Shown piece by piece: positions 41,500 to 51,646 of a stretch of 64,000 nucleotides of DNA. This DNA is from UMGS1601 sp964617585 (GTDB lineage: Bacteria > Bacillota > Clostridia > Oscillospirales > Ruminococcaceae). The DNA lies in contig CAZTXS010000001.1 of NCBI GenBank assembly GCA_964617585.1, forward strand, positions 1-64,000, read 5' to 3'. A program made the translations under genes and the position numbers. The notes under the pieces were generated by a model. It ran no database searches. It had not been told where the DNA came from and saw only the letters and a list, made by a program, of their open reading frames with translations. Numbering within the stretch: the stretch's first letter is position 1; each line of letters starts with the position of its first letter.

Positions 41500-42456
41500 G
41501 TGAATTTATCAGAGATAAAATATTTTTTGGAAAGCAGCGAGTGCGATAATGTAACTATCCTCACTCATAAAAACCCTGACGGAGATACGTTAGGCTGCGG
41601 CTTTGCTTTGTGCGAACTGCTCAGAGGTATGGGAAAGAAAGCGAACGTTATTAATAGCGAGCCTTTTCCCGTGAGGTATAAGCAGTTTATGTATCCGGAC
41701 TATGAGCCTATGGATTTTGAGGAAAAGTGCGTTATAGCGGTTGATATTGCCGATCTGACCTTGCTGGGAGATAATTTGAACGAATATAAGAAGGACGGAA
41801 AAATTGACCTTTGCATTGACCACCATATTACCAATAAGAAATATGCCGAGTTTTCTTATATTGATTCCGATGCAGCTGCTGCCTGCGAGATAATTTATGA
41901 GCTTATAAAGCTTATGAACAGACCGATAACTAAACTGATAGCGTCATGTCTTTATTTAGGTATCGTAACCGATACGGGCTGTTTCAAATTTGAAAGCGTT
42001 TCGCCCAAAACGCACCTTATAGCTTCCGAGCTTATATCTTATGATATTAATTTTTCATATATTAACCGTATGATGTTTGATGTAAAGCCTAAAAACGTCA
42101 TAAAAGTCGAGCAGGAGGTTATGAGCAACCTTAAGTTTTATTTTAACGGCAGATGCGCTGTTGAGCTTGTTCCGAAGTCACTCATCGACAACAGCGGCGT
42201 TGAAGCCGCCGAGTTTGAAGAGCTTGCCGCCATTCCTTTGACAGTTGAGGGAGTGGAGATGGGAATTACCATTAAGGAAAAAGGAGAAAACGTTTACAAG
42301 CTTTCGGTCAGAACAACCGAAAAACACGACGCCTGTGCGTTTTGTCAAAGCTTCGGAGGCGGAGGTCACCTTCGTGCGGCAGGCTGTCAGATTATCGGAA
42401 CATACGATGAGGTAATGAAAAAGATTATTGACCGAGCGTCAGATTTTTTTGCTTGA
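41500..42456 (+). CDS. nrnA: DHH-family oligoribonuclease/pAp phosphatase NrnA
   Basis: 318 residues from GTG 41500, because AAAGGAGAG ends directly at the earlier TTG 41491. The DHH domain shows THKNPDGDTLG near 25, VDIADL and IDHHITNKKY, and the DHHA1 domain ends GGGGHLRAAGC. NrnA degrades nanoRNAs and pAp. Its place between rbfA and truB is conserved in Firmicutes. Confidence 0.95.
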   Translation: MNLSEIKYFLESSECDNVTILTHKNPDGDTLGCGFALCELLRGMGKKANVINSEPFPVRYKQFMYPDYEPMDFEEKCVIAVDIADLTLLGDNLNEYKKDGKIDLCIDHHITNKKYAEFSYIDSDAAAACEIIYELIKLMNRPITKLIASCLYLGIVTDTGCFKFESVSPKTHLIASELISYDINFSYINRMMFDVKPKNVIKVEQEVMSNLKFYFNGRCAVELVPKSLIDNSGVEAAEFEELAAIPLTVEGVEMGITIKEKGENVYKLSVRTTEKHDACAFCQSFGGGGHLRAAGCQIIGTYDEVMKKIIDRASDFFA

Positions 42457-42459
42457 GTT

Positions 42460-43362
42460 ATGGATAAAGATTTGAATGGAATTATTGTGGTAAATAAACC
42501 GAAAGGGTTTACTTCCTTTGACGTTATAGCTAAGCTCAGGGGTATGCTTCATATGAAGAAAATCGGTCACGCAGGTACTTTGGATCCTATGGCGACAGGC
42601 GTTCTGCCTGTGTTCCTCGGAAAAGCAACAAAGGCTTGCGATATACTTCCTATTGATGAGAAAAGCTATATAGCCGGCTTTAAGCTGGGTATGAAAACCG
42701 ACACGCAGGACATAACAGGAAAGATTGTTTTTGAGGAAAAATCTTATGTAACGCTTGATGAACTCGATAATAAATTAAAAGGGTTCATCGGCTTGATTGA
42801 ACAGCTTCCGCCTATGTATTCCGCTGTTTCTGTCGGAGGGAAAAGGCTTTATGAGCTTGCCCGTAAGGGTAAGTCGGTTGAGCGCAAGCCCAGAAAAATC
42901 ACAGTCGAAAGTTGTGATATTCTGAACTTTGATGAAGAGGAGCAGACGGGCGTTTTGAAAATCTGCTGTTCAAAGGGAACATATATAAGAACTATAATTC
43001 ATGATTTAGGCGAAGTGCTGAAAACGGGCGGCGTTCTGACTTCACTTGAGAGAACTTCATCAAGCGGATATGATATATCACAAAGCCGCACGCTTGATGA
43101 AATTCAGGCCATGATTGATTCAGGTAAAGGGATTGAGGACGCAGTTTACCCTATAGACGGCGTTTTTGAAAAATATGAAAAAATAAAGCTGGAGTCTGAA
43201 TATACAAGGCTTTATAAAAACGGAGTTAGGCTCAGGCCGGAACAGGTAAACGCCTTGAGCGGTAAAATATATAGGGTATACGGAAACGATAATGAGTTTT
43301 TAGGCCTTGCAAAGTCTTGCACGGAAAAAAATGAATTTGCAATACTGAAAAACTTCTTTTAG
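42460..43362 (+). CDS. truB: tRNA pseudouridine-55 synthase
   Basis: 300 residues. GHAGTLDPMATGVLP near 38 carries the catalytic Asp; a PUA-like C-terminal domain follows. ATG is three bases after the nrnA stop, so translation is probably coupled. Confidence 0.97.
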   Translation: MDKDLNGIIVVNKPKGFTSFDVIAKLRGMLHMKKIGHAGTLDPMATGVLPVFLGKATKACDILPIDEKSYIAGFKLGMKTDTQDITGKIVFEEKSYVTLDELDNKLKGFIGLIEQLPPMYSAVSVGGKRLYELARKGKSVERKPRKITVESCDILNFDEEEQTGVLKICCSKGTYIRTIIHDLGEVLKTGGVLTSLERTSSSGYDISQSRTLDEIQAMIDSGKGIEDAVYPIDGVFEKYEKIKLESEYTRLYKNGVRLRPEQVNALSGKIYRVYGNDNEFLGLAKSCTEKNEFAILKNFF

Positions 43363-43384
43363 AACAAAGGCCAAAGCTTAACTT

Positions 43385-44335
43385 ATGGGAACGGATAAAA
43401 TGATTTCAGATATTACAAAAAGCGGAAAAGTATTTAATAATAAAACTGTGGTTTCTCTTGGGATTTTTGACGGAATACACAGAGGTCATCAGGCTGTCAT
43501 CAGGGCGGCTGCGGAAATGAAACGTCAGGGTCTTGAATTTGTGCTTTTTACGTTCAAAACCGATACCGTTACAACTAAGGGTAAAGGCGGTTTTGTTGAG
43601 GCGCTTCTTTCCGACGAAATTAAAAAAGAGCATTTTGAAAAAATGGGAGCAGATTATTTATTTTCTCCGGAATTTGATGAAATGAAAAACCTGACGCCTT
43701 ATCAATTTGTCGAGCAGGTTTTGCACAAAAGGCTTAATGCGGCGGCGGTGGTATGCGGAGAGGATTTCCGCTTCGGCAAAGAGGCTTTGGGCGACATAGA
43801 TAAGCTTAAGACATTAGGTTATAAATTCGGAATAAGGACGGTTATTGTAAGTCAGGAGAAATTAAACGGCAGGAAGATAAGCTCCACAGAAATAAGAGAA
43901 TGTATAAGAAACGGTGAAATAAAGCAGGCGAATGAAATGCTCGGATATAACTACTATTATAAGCTTCCGGTGCTTCACGGTAATGAATTAGGCAGAACTC
44001 TTGATTTTCCGACGATAAATCAGGAAATTTCAAAGGGTCAGGTTATACCGAAGTTCGGGGTTTATGTTACAAGAACGTTGATAGACGGAAAGTGGAAACC
44101 AAGCGTTTCAAATATTGGTATAAAGCCGACTGTTGAGGTTAGGAGCGTTCCTCTTATAGAAACAAATATAATTGATTTCAGAGGAGATATGTACGGCAGT
44201 ACAGTAAAGGTCGAGCTTTTGGATTTTTTAAGACCCGAGAAGAAGTTTGAAAGCTTTGATATTCTGAAAAAGCAGGTTCATCAGGATATAGCAAAGGCAA
44301 AAGAATATTTTGATTTGAACCGGATAAGTAATTGA
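43385..44335 (+). CDS. ribF: Bifunctional riboflavin kinase/FAD synthetase
   Basis: 316 residues. FAD synthetase domain (SLGIFDGIHRGHQAVI near 23, CGEDFRFG near 123, ISSTEIRECI near 163) and riboflavin kinase domain (GRTLDFPTINQ near 203, GVYVTRTLIDG). It converts riboflavin to FMN and FAD. An ATG five codons later is possible. Confidence 0.96.
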   Translation: MGTDKMISDITKSGKVFNNKTVVSLGIFDGIHRGHQAVIRAAAEMKRQGLEFVLFTFKTDTVTTKGKGGFVEALLSDEIKKEHFEKMGADYLFSPEFDEMKNLTPYQFVEQVLHKRLNAAAVVCGEDFRFGKEALGDIDKLKTLGYKFGIRTVIVSQEKLNGRKISSTEIRECIRNGEIKQANEMLGYNYYYKLPVLHGNELGRTLDFPTINQEISKGQVIPKFGVYVTRTLIDGKWKPSVSNIGIKPTVEVRSVPLIETNIIDFRGDMYGSTVKVELLDFLRPEKKFESFDILKKQVHQDIAKAKEYFDLNRISN

Positions 44336-44388
44336 AGAAATTAATTTGCATCTCTGTGCATTTTATACAAAAAACAGGAGGAAATAAA

Positions 44389-45843
44389 ATGAACAAGGTT
44401 AGAACAAGATTTGCACCCAGTCCAACGGGATATATGCACATCGGGAACTTAAGAACCGCTCTTTTTACTTATATTATTGCGAAAAAGAACGGCGGAGATT
44501 TTATTTTAAGAATTGAGGATACGGACAGGGAAAGACTAGTCGACGGCGCAACCGAGGTTATTTATAGTACGCTTAAAGAATGCGGGCTGAACTGGGACGA
44601 GGGCCCCGACGTAGGCGGAGATTTCGGTCCTTATATACAGTCGGAGAGAATGGGAATGTATAAGGACTATGCTTTAGAGCTTGTTGAAAAAGGAGAAGCT
44701 TATTACTGCTTTTGCGATAAAGAGCGTCTGGACGAGCTTAAAGCGGTTCAGGAGGCAAGCGGCGTAATGCCAATGTATGACAGGCATTGCAGAAATTTAA
44801 GTGAAGAGGAAATCAAAGAAAAGCTTGAAGCGGGCGTCCCTTACGTTATCCGTCAGAAGATACCTACAGAGGGCGAAACGACCTTTCACGATGAGCTTTA
44901 CGGAGATATAACAACTCCGAACTCTACTCTTGACGATCAGATACTTCTAAAAAGCGACGGCTACCCGACATATAATTTTGCTAATGTTGTGGACGACCAT
45001 CTGATGGGTATAACCCATATTGTCAGAGGTAACGAGTATCTTTCCTCAACCCCGAAATATAACCTTCTTTATGAAGCTTTCGGTTGGGAAGTGCCTAAGT
45101 ATATTCATGTTGAACATATAATGAAGGACAAGCAGCACAAGCTTGCAAAGCGTGACGGCGACGCTTCATATCAGGATCTCATTAAGCAGGGCTATCTGAC
45201 AGAGGCGATAATCAATTATATAGCCTTGCTGGGATGGGCGCCTAAGGGTGAAAGAGAAATCTTTACGCTGAGCGAGCTTATCGACGAATTTGACGTTTCG
45301 GGACTTTCAAAGTCGCCCGCTATCTTTGACGCTATGAAGCTTAAAGCTATAAACGGCGAATATATAAGGAAAATGTCTGTTGAGGAATTTGAAAGCCGTG
45401 CTATGCCTTATTTAAAGCAGGCAATTAAACGCGAGGACGTTGAGCTTCGTCGGGTGGCGGAGCTTTTACAGCCGAGGACGGAGCTTTTCACCGATATTCC
45501 CGAACAGATAGATTTTATTGATAAAATGCCGGATTATGACAACTCTCTTTATTGTCATAAGAAGATGAAAACAAATGAGGAAAATTCTCTTACCGCATTA
45601 AAAGAGGTTCTTCCTGTTCTTGAAAGCATCGACGAAGCTGACTGGAGTCAGGAAGTAATTTATAATAAGGTAGTTGAGCTTGTCAAGAAAATGGAGGTTA
45701 AAAACGGTATGGTTTTCTGGCCTTTGAGAGTTGCTGTTTCGGGAAAATCATTCACACCGGGCGGCGGAGTCGAGCTTTGCGTTATATTAGGCAAGGATGA
45801 GTCTGTAAAGAGAGTTAAGGAAGCAATTGAAAAATTGTCCTGA
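44389..45843 (+). CDS. gltX: Glutamyl-tRNA synthetase
   Basis: 484 residues from ATG 44389, after CAGGAGGAAA. Class I: RFAPSPTGYMHIGNLRTA and the KMSKS counterpart HKLAKRDGD near 255, where Ala replaces Ser. Whether it also charges tRNA-Gln (non-discriminating) is not decidable here; no gatCAB genes are in the window. Confidence 0.97.
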   Translation: MNKVRTRFAPSPTGYMHIGNLRTALFTYIIAKKNGGDFILRIEDTDRERLVDGATEVIYSTLKECGLNWDEGPDVGGDFGPYIQSERMGMYKDYALELVEKGEAYYCFCDKERLDELKAVQEASGVMPMYDRHCRNLSEEEIKEKLEAGVPYVIRQKIPTEGETTFHDELYGDITTPNSTLDDQILLKSDGYPTYNFANVVDDHLMGITHIVRGNEYLSSTPKYNLLYEAFGWEVPKYIHVEHIMKDKQHKLAKRDGDASYQDLIKQGYLTEAIINYIALLGWAPKGEREIFTLSELIDEFDVSGLSKSPAIFDAMKLKAINGEYIRKMSVEEFESRAMPYLKQAIKREDVELRRVAELLQPRTELFTDIPEQIDFIDKMPDYDNSLYCHKKMKTNEENSLTALKEVLPVLESIDEADWSQEVIYNKVVELVKKMEVKNGMVFWPLRVAVSGKSFTPGGGVELCVILGKDESVKRVKEAIEKLS

Positions 45844-45918
45844 CTTTCATATAACTATCACAATAAGCTGTTAAACTGATGACGGTTCAAATAAAAAATG
45901 TAAGGAGGCTATCTCCGA

Positions 45919-46887
45919 ATGATTGAAGTTAAAAATCTTTCAAAGCATTTCGGTGACAAAAAAGCTGTCGACAATATTTCTTTTAAGGCGGAAAACGGCG
46001 AAATTCTGGGTTTTTTGGGTCCTAACGGAGCGGGAAAATCAACGACAATGAATATTCTTACGGGGTATCTTTCATCAACCGACGGAGTTGCTCTGATTGA
46101 CGGAATCGATATTCTTGAAAACCCTGTCAAGGCGAAGCAGAAGATAGGTTATCTTCCCGAGCAGCCGCCGCTTTATGTGGATATGACAGTTAAGGAATAC
46201 CTTTGCTTTGTATATGATCTAAAAAAATGCAAGCTGCCGAGGAACACTCATCTTAAGGACATTTGTCAGCTTGTGAAGATTGATAATGTATATAACAGGG
46301 TTATAAAGAATCTTTCTAAGGGATATAAGCAGAGAGTGGGCTTGGCTCAGGCTCTTGTGGGCAACCCGAACGTTTTGATTCTGGACGAACCGACAGTAGG
46401 TCTTGACCCGAATCAGATTATTGAGATAAGAACCCTTATAAAAAGACTGGGGAAAAATCATACGGTTATTCTTTCCTCGCATATTCTTTCGGAGGTTCAG
46501 GCTGTTTGCAACAAGATAGTTGTAATTAATCAGGGAAAGATTGTTGCCGACGATACCGAGGAAAACCTTTCTAAAAATCTTGAAAACAGCAATAAGATTC
46601 AGGTTAAAATTGACGGTCCTGAGGACGAAGTTGTAAAGGTTGTAAGCTCTATAGCGGGGATTAAGAATGCTGAAATAACCTCAAAGGATTCCGATGAATT
46701 CTGCAAGGTATTGATAGATTCCGAGGAGGGCGTAGATTTGCGTCGTGAGCTGTTCAAGAGAGTAGCGGAGAGAAACTGGTACATAATGGAACTTAAGACA
46801 TCTGATATGTCGCTTGAGGATATATTCTTAAAGCTAACCGTCGGAGAAAATATACCGGCAGTGAAGAATTACGGAGGTATAAGATAA
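45919..46887 (+). CDS. ABC transporter ATP-binding protein, GldA-type
   Basis: 322 residues. Walker A GPNGAGKST near 35, signature NLSKGYKQRVGLAQ near 132, Walker B VLILDEPTVGLDP near 154 and the His switch SSHI. A C-terminal regulatory part follows. It energises the permease of the next gene, with which it overlaps by one base. Confidence 0.95.
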   Translation: MIEVKNLSKHFGDKKAVDNISFKAENGEILGFLGPNGAGKSTTMNILTGYLSSTDGVALIDGIDILENPVKAKQKIGYLPEQPPLYVDMTVKEYLCFVYDLKKCKLPRNTHLKDICQLVKIDNVYNRVIKNLSKGYKQRVGLAQALVGNPNVLILDEPTVGLDPNQIIEIRTLIKRLGKNHTVILSSHILSEVQAVCNKIVVINQGKIVADDTEENLSKNLENSNKIQVKIDGPEDEVVKVVSSIAGIKNAEITSKDSDEFCKVLIDSEEGVDLRRELFKRVAERNWYIMELKTSDMSLEDIFLKLTVGENIPAVKNYGGIR

Positions 46888-47627
46888 TGAAAGCAATATT
46901 CAGAAGAGAGTTTGTTTCCTATTTTACAACGCCTATAGGATATATTTTTCTTGCAATCTTCTTTGCATTGGCAGGTATTGATTATTCGGTAACATCTATC
47001 GCAAAGGGTTCGACAGGCTCTTCGGGCGAGGTGCAGGGATACGGAACAGCAGAGCTTACGCAGTTTTTTCTGTGGCTGCTGCTTATTTTAGTAATTCTGA
47101 TTCCGATACTTACTATGAGAACTCTTTCAGAGGACAAAAGGCAGAAAACCGATCAGGTTCTTTTGACCTCTCCCGTTAATCTTTCGGGCATTGTTGGCGG
47201 AAAATTTTTAGCGTCTTTCCTTGTTTATATGATGGGCGTGGCAATAACTCTTGTCTTTTCCGTAGTGGTTTCGGCGTTTTCTAAACCCGACTGGATAACT
47301 ATATTCGGAAACATTGTGGGTCTGCTTCTTTTGGGAGCGGCTTGTATCTCGATAGGAATATTCGCCTCAAGTCTGACCGAAAACCAAGTAGTTTCGGCTG
47401 TTATCAGCTTAGCGTCAATAGGCTTGATGAGCCTTTTGTCGGTTATCGGAAGCTTTATACCTATCGAATTTATTCAGACAATACTGAGTAAAATATGTTT
47501 CTTAGAGAGGTATATCGGCTTTACATACGGACAATTTGATTTATCGAGCGCATTATATTTCATAAGCGTTACCGTGGCATTCCTGTTCTTTACTGTAAGG
47601 GTGCTTGAAAAACGCCGTTGGGCTTAA
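46887..47627 (+). CDS. ABC-2 type permease, GldF-type
   Basis: 246 residues with six hydrophobic segments. MKAIFRREFVSYFTTPIGYI at the start and PILTMRTLSEDKRQKTDQVL near 71 are typical of the GldF family. Forms the exporter with the preceding ATPase. Its end overlaps the upstream part of the GldG-like frame. Confidence 0.93.
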   Translation: MKAIFRREFVSYFTTPIGYIFLAIFFALAGIDYSVTSIAKGSTGSSGEVQGYGTAELTQFFLWLLLILVILIPILTMRTLSEDKRQKTDQVLLTSPVNLSGIVGGKFLASFLVYMMGVAITLVFSVVVSAFSKPDWITIFGNIVGLLLLGAACISIGIFASSLTENQVVSAVISLASIGLMSLLSVIGSFIPIEFIQTILSKICFLERYIGFTYGQFDLSSALYFISVTVAFLFFTVRVLEKRRWA

Positions 47628-47641
47628 AGGGGGGCAGTGAA

Positions 47642-49372
47642 ATGAATAATCATGACGATAAAGAAATAAAAGACCTGACCGCCGATGAGGCTGAAGAAAG
47701 GTCTGAAGCACTTGAAACAGACGAAGCTTCAGATGAAAACATAAATGAAGAAGCTTTGAGTGAAAATTCTGCGGAAGAAACCTTGACTGAGAATTCTGAG
47801 TCAGAAGCTTCAGACGATAAAAGTGAAAAAAAGAAAAAAACTAAAAAAGATAAAAAGACGAAAGAAGCCAAGAATCACAAAAAACTAAAGCACGGTACTA
47901 TGGCAACGGTTCTGACGGTTGTTTTTGTCGCCGTGCTGGTACTTGTGAATATAGTTGCAACAAGCATATTCGACAGGTTTCCGCTCACCATAGATATGAC
48001 GTCCGACAATTCATATACTGTGTCCGATGAAACTTTGGATTACATAAAAAAGGTTGATAAGAAAATCAAGATCACCGTTTTGTCGGAGGAGGATGATTTT
48101 ATCTCAACCTCTAAGTATATACGCCAGTCGAATGAAATTTTGAAAAACATCGCAAAGAGCAATAAGAATATTGACATAGAATATGTTGACCTTATGTCCA
48201 ATCCGGAAATTACGTCAGAGTATGAGGACAGTCTTTCGGAATACGACATAATAGTTGAAGCAGGAGAGAACCATGAGAGAACGACTGTAGTTCACCCGGA
48301 GGATCTGGTAAGCTTTTCGTCTGATTTTGAAGAATCCTTCCAGTCTAATATGGGAGCGACTATTGAAACTTTCATAGAATATTACGGCGGAATGACAGCT
48401 ATTCAGTCCTATTCAACGGGAATTGAGAGCAACTGTGCAGAGCAGGCGTTTGCTTCTGCAATATTAAGAGTGACTGACGCAGACCCAAAGACGGTTACGT
48501 TCCTGACGGGAAGAAGCGAGCTGACGTCGCTTGATTATTTCCAAACTCTTTTAAAGGCGAACGGATATAATGTAGACAGCATAGATATTACAACTGAGGA
48601 TATACCTGAGGATAGCGATCTTATAGTTATGGGCGCTCCCGGCGTGGATTATACCGACGCTGAGGTGGAAAAGGTATCTGCTTTTATGGATAACGGCGGA
48701 AATATGAAGAAGAATCTTCTCTACATTGAAAGCGTTCAGCAGCCGAAAACTCCGAATATCGATGAGCTTTTAGAGGAATACGGAATAAGCTTCAGAGATG
48801 AGTTTGTATATGATTCAAGCGGAAGCAACGCCAGCAACGGCTATGTGTTTATGGAGATGGCAAACGACAGCTTCATGGACGACCTCAAGGACGATTCGCT
48901 GAGATTGTTTACCAATATCTATACAAAGCCTATAGATATTGAGCTAAGCGACAAGGAAATGAAAACCTGCGAGGCTTATATTCAGACTTCTGATACAGGC
49001 TACACAATGGATGAAGATCAGAACGAGCTGACAAGCGGAGTAATTATCACTGCGGCGGTTGGTTCAAAGGCGGTTTTTGTTGACGATGAAACGAATTACA
49101 GCAACCTCATTGCGCTGGGTTCGGAATATTTTCTTGACGATACGGTTTTGCAGATGACGCAGTATCTGAACAGACAATGGATTTTAAGTCTTGTGAACGG
49201 CGTGACCGGAAAATCAGCGGATATAACCATCGAGCCTAAAACGGTTGAGGGCAGCTTGTTTGACCTTACAAATATTCAGATAAGGGTTCTCGAATGGGTG
49301 TTTATAGTTATAATTCCTGTTATTGTTTTGGCGATAGGAATTGTGGTTTGGATAAGAAGAAAGAACAGATAA
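47642..49372 (+). CDS. GldG-like membrane protein
   Basis: 576 residues from ATG 47642, preceded by AAAGGGGGG. A Glu/Lys-rich N-terminus (1-85), a membrane helix at about 90-112, a large outer domain with LTIDMTSDNSYTVSDETLDY near 120 and EYVDLMSNPE, and a final helix at about 550-570. This is the GldG/ABC-type auxiliary pattern. Transported cargo is unknown. Confidence 0.9.
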   Translation: MNNHDDKEIKDLTADEAEERSEALETDEASDENINEEALSENSAEETLTENSESEASDDKSEKKKKTKKDKKTKEAKNHKKLKHGTMATVLTVVFVAVLVLVNIVATSIFDRFPLTIDMTSDNSYTVSDETLDYIKKVDKKIKITVLSEEDDFISTSKYIRQSNEILKNIAKSNKNIDIEYVDLMSNPEITSEYEDSLSEYDIIVEAGENHERTTVVHPEDLVSFSSDFEESFQSNMGATIETFIEYYGGMTAIQSYSTGIESNCAEQAFASAILRVTDADPKTVTFLTGRSELTSLDYFQTLLKANGYNVDSIDITTEDIPEDSDLIVMGAPGVDYTDAEVEKVSAFMDNGGNMKKNLLYIESVQQPKTPNIDELLEEYGISFRDEFVYDSSGSNASNGYVFMEMANDSFMDDLKDDSLRLFTNIYTKPIDIELSDKEMKTCEAYIQTSDTGYTMDEDQNELTSGVIITAAVGSKAVFVDDETNYSNLIALGSEYFLDDTVLQMTQYLNRQWILSLVNGVTGKSADITIEPKTVEGSLFDLTNIQIRVLEWVFIVIIPVIVLAIGIVVWIRRKNR

Positions 49373-49395
49373 TAAAATTCTTTAAGTTATTTTAA

Positions 49396-49537
49396 TATAA
49401 CTTAGGCAAGATGTCCCCCGCCTTTATAGGCGGCGGGTTCCATTACCCGTTCAGTAGCGGGATACAATCCCCTACTGAACGGCCGGTCGGCAATGCCGAT
49501 CCTTGCCGCATTGAATGACGGGCAAGCCCTTATTGAA
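49396..49537 (+). repeat. PR140 dispersed repeat, full copy 6
   Basis: Full copy 23 bases after the GldG-like stop and before the DUF4340 gene, codirectional. Stem B is perfect. Confidence 0.96.
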
Positions 49538-49586
49538 AAAGTCGGAAGGGAGGAGCGTTCCTTAACGGAAGGCGAAAGAATAAAAT

Positions 49587-51122
49587 ATGAATTCTAAGGT
49601 GAAAGGTATTATAATCTGCGCCGTGGTAATCGTTTGTCTGGGTGTTACGCTTTTGGTTCTTAATTTAACTGCAAATAATGACGAAAACTCAGAAGAAACG
49701 TCTTCAAGCGTTGCCGACAGTGAGGAAACTATCTCTCTTATCGGCAATATAGCAGATGATCTTGACAATTCTTATGTCAAGATGATAAAGGTTAAAAATG
49801 AAAACGACAGTTTTAGGATTGATCAGGTTAAAAGCGATGAGTGGGAAATTGAAGCTCTTAGCGGAATTGATCAGTCGAATACAGTTTATTCCGGATTTGC
49901 GTCAATAGCAGCGTGTCTTTCAGCTACGGATATAATTGAAGAAGAAGCGTCCGACTTGAGCAAGTACGGTTTGTCTGATCCGAGCGTTGAGTTTACTATT
50001 CAATTCACGGATGATAACAACACAAAAAAGACGTTTTTAATAGGCGATATGTCGCCGAACAACAGCGATTATTATTTATGTGAAAAGGGCGATAACACAG
50101 TTTATACGGTTTCTTCGGGCAATCTGTCTTATTTTTTCTATACAAAGGAAGATTTTATTTCTTTGACTATGCTTGAATCGCCTGAAAGCGATGATGATTA
50201 CCCCGATTATATAAAAGAAGTTATATCAGACAAGGGTCTGGACTACAATATTGTTCTGGAAAATCCCGAAGAACGGGTAAGCTATATGTCGTCTGCACAG
50301 GTTATGACAGAACCGATTTATGCATATCTTGACGCTACCAACTCTACAGAAATAACTCACGGTATGTGGGGGCTGACAGCGTCTGCGGCAGTGAAAGCGC
50401 ATCCGGGTAAAAAGGATTTCAAGAAATACGGAATCGATGATCCGATAACTAAAGTCGCTCTTTATACAAGCGACGGTACATACACTTTGTCTGTAGGCGA
50501 TCCTGTTTATGCAAAGGATTCTGACGGCAAGGATACGTCGGAGGTTGAATATTATTACGCTTATTTGGACGGCGTAAGCGGTAAGGATGTTGTTTTCAAG
50601 GTTTCAGCCGACAGCCTGCCTTGGGTGGGAGTTAAACCGTCGGATTTCATATCAAGCCTTATGACCTATAACGCCGCTACCGATTTGAAGTCGGTTACGG
50701 TTGACGACGGTGAAGAAAAAACAGTTTTCAAGCTGAGATCTATAGTAGATCCTGACGCTGAGGATGATGAGGATGATGAGAATGATGAGGACGAAGAGCC
50801 GACTATGAAGCTGGAATCTGTTAAGCTGAACGGAGAGGACTTAGACGTTGAAGCTTGGAAAGGTTGGTATCAGTACCTTTTACAATGTCCGACTACCGAA
50901 GTATATTTCACAGAGCCTGAAACAGAATGTTACCTTACAATAAGCATAAACAGAAACGACGGAAATAAGGACGTTCTAAAGTTCTTTAAGGACACAAACA
51001 GAAGAACTATTGTCAAGCTGAACGGGAAAACAAGCTATAGAATTGAAAGCTCTTATGTTAAAAAGCTTTTGTCGAATATGGAGCTTGCAATAGAAGGTCA
51101 AGAAATTAATACGGATTTTTAA
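49587..51122 (+). CDS. DUF4340 protein, partner of the GldFG-like transporter
   Basis: 511 residues. A hydrophobic anchor at about 6-24, then an exported body with repeated DUF4340 units (GLSDPSVEFTIQF near 131, GIDDPITKVALYT near 280). An acidic tract (EDDEDDENDEDEE) lies near 392-404. DUF4340 genes regularly follow gldA-F-G in Clostridia; their role is unproven. Confidence 0.9.
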   Translation: MNSKVKGIIICAVVIVCLGVTLLVLNLTANNDENSEETSSSVADSEETISLIGNIADDLDNSYVKMIKVKNENDSFRIDQVKSDEWEIEALSGIDQSNTVYSGFASIAACLSATDIIEEEASDLSKYGLSDPSVEFTIQFTDDNNTKKTFLIGDMSPNNSDYYLCEKGDNTVYTVSSGNLSYFFYTKEDFISLTMLESPESDDDYPDYIKEVISDKGLDYNIVLENPEERVSYMSSAQVMTEPIYAYLDATNSTEITHGMWGLTASAAVKAHPGKKDFKKYGIDDPITKVALYTSDGTYTLSVGDPVYAKDSDGKDTSEVEYYYAYLDGVSGKDVVFKVSADSLPWVGVKPSDFISSLMTYNAATDLKSVTVDDGEEKTVFKLRSIVDPDAEDDEDDENDEDEEPTMKLESVKLNGEDLDVEAWKGWYQYLLQCPTTEVYFTEPETECYLTISINRNDGNKDVLKFFKDTNRRTIVKLNGKTSYRIESSYVKKLLSNMELAIEGQEINTDF

Positions 51123-51210
51123 ATTTAATTCAAAGACTAAAAATCAGACAATTTTCACATTGAAGGTTTGCTATAATAAGTCTTACGAACAGAAAGGGAG
51201 GGAAACAAAA

Positions 51211-51501
51211 ATGGCAACAAAAAAATGCGACTTTTTTACTTATAAAGGACTGCCGCTCGTGCGAAAGGGAAGAGAAATATATTACGGGAACATGAATGAC
51301 GCTTATGTTGTTATGATTCAGATACTTTCGACTGAAAATATCGGCGGTCTGGACGTTGCAAACAAGGTAAGAATTTTCAGAATGGCAACGGACGAAAGTC
51401 TTCCGCCTAATGAAAGGGTAAATAAAACCGCTGAAAAAACAAGTCTTTATGAAGCTCTTGATATTGCCAGCGCATGGCTTTCGGATTATATAAAAAAGTA
51501 A
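51211..51501 (+). CDS. Small protein of unknown function
   Basis: 96 residues from ATG 51211, with AAGGGAGGG upstream. Soluble, with KCDFFTYKGLPLVRKGREIY and ASAWLSDYIKK at the end. I do not recognise a family. It lies between the DUF4340 gene and mnmA, ended by the terminator at 51521. Confidence 0.8.
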   Translation: MATKKCDFFTYKGLPLVRKGREIYYGNMNDAYVVMIQILSTENIGGLDVANKVRIFRMATDESLPPNERVNKTAEKTSLYEALDIASAWLSDYIKK

Positions 51502-51520
51502 ATTAATTCTATATATCAGT

Positions 51521-51556
51521 AAAAGACGTTTCTTTATGGAACGTCTTTTACGTTTT
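51521..51556 (+). terminator. Intrinsic terminator
   Basis: AAAAGACGTTTC pairs with GGAACGTCTTTT (12 bp), loop TTTAT, then ACGTTTTC. Symmetric, so possibly bidirectional. Confidence 0.82.
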
Positions 51557-51582
51557 CAATACAAGTTATCATATAGGTTCTA

Positions 51583-51612
51583 TTGACAATGTATGAATTT
51601 ATGTGATATTAT
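51583..51612 (+). promoter_or_regulatory. Promoter of mnmA
   Basis: TTGACA (51583-51588) and TATTAT (51607-51612), spacer 18. The start would fall near 51620, about 27 bases before the mnmA ATG. Confidence 0.72.
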
Positions 51613-51646
51613 AAAACAAGAAAATGTTCCTTTACGGAGAAGTGAA

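Noticed and set aside
45850..45872. Resemblance to PR140 ends (TATAACTATCACAATAAG) after gltX
   Set aside because: Only the first six bases and a few at the end agree; no hairpin or inner sequence is shared, so chance is likely.
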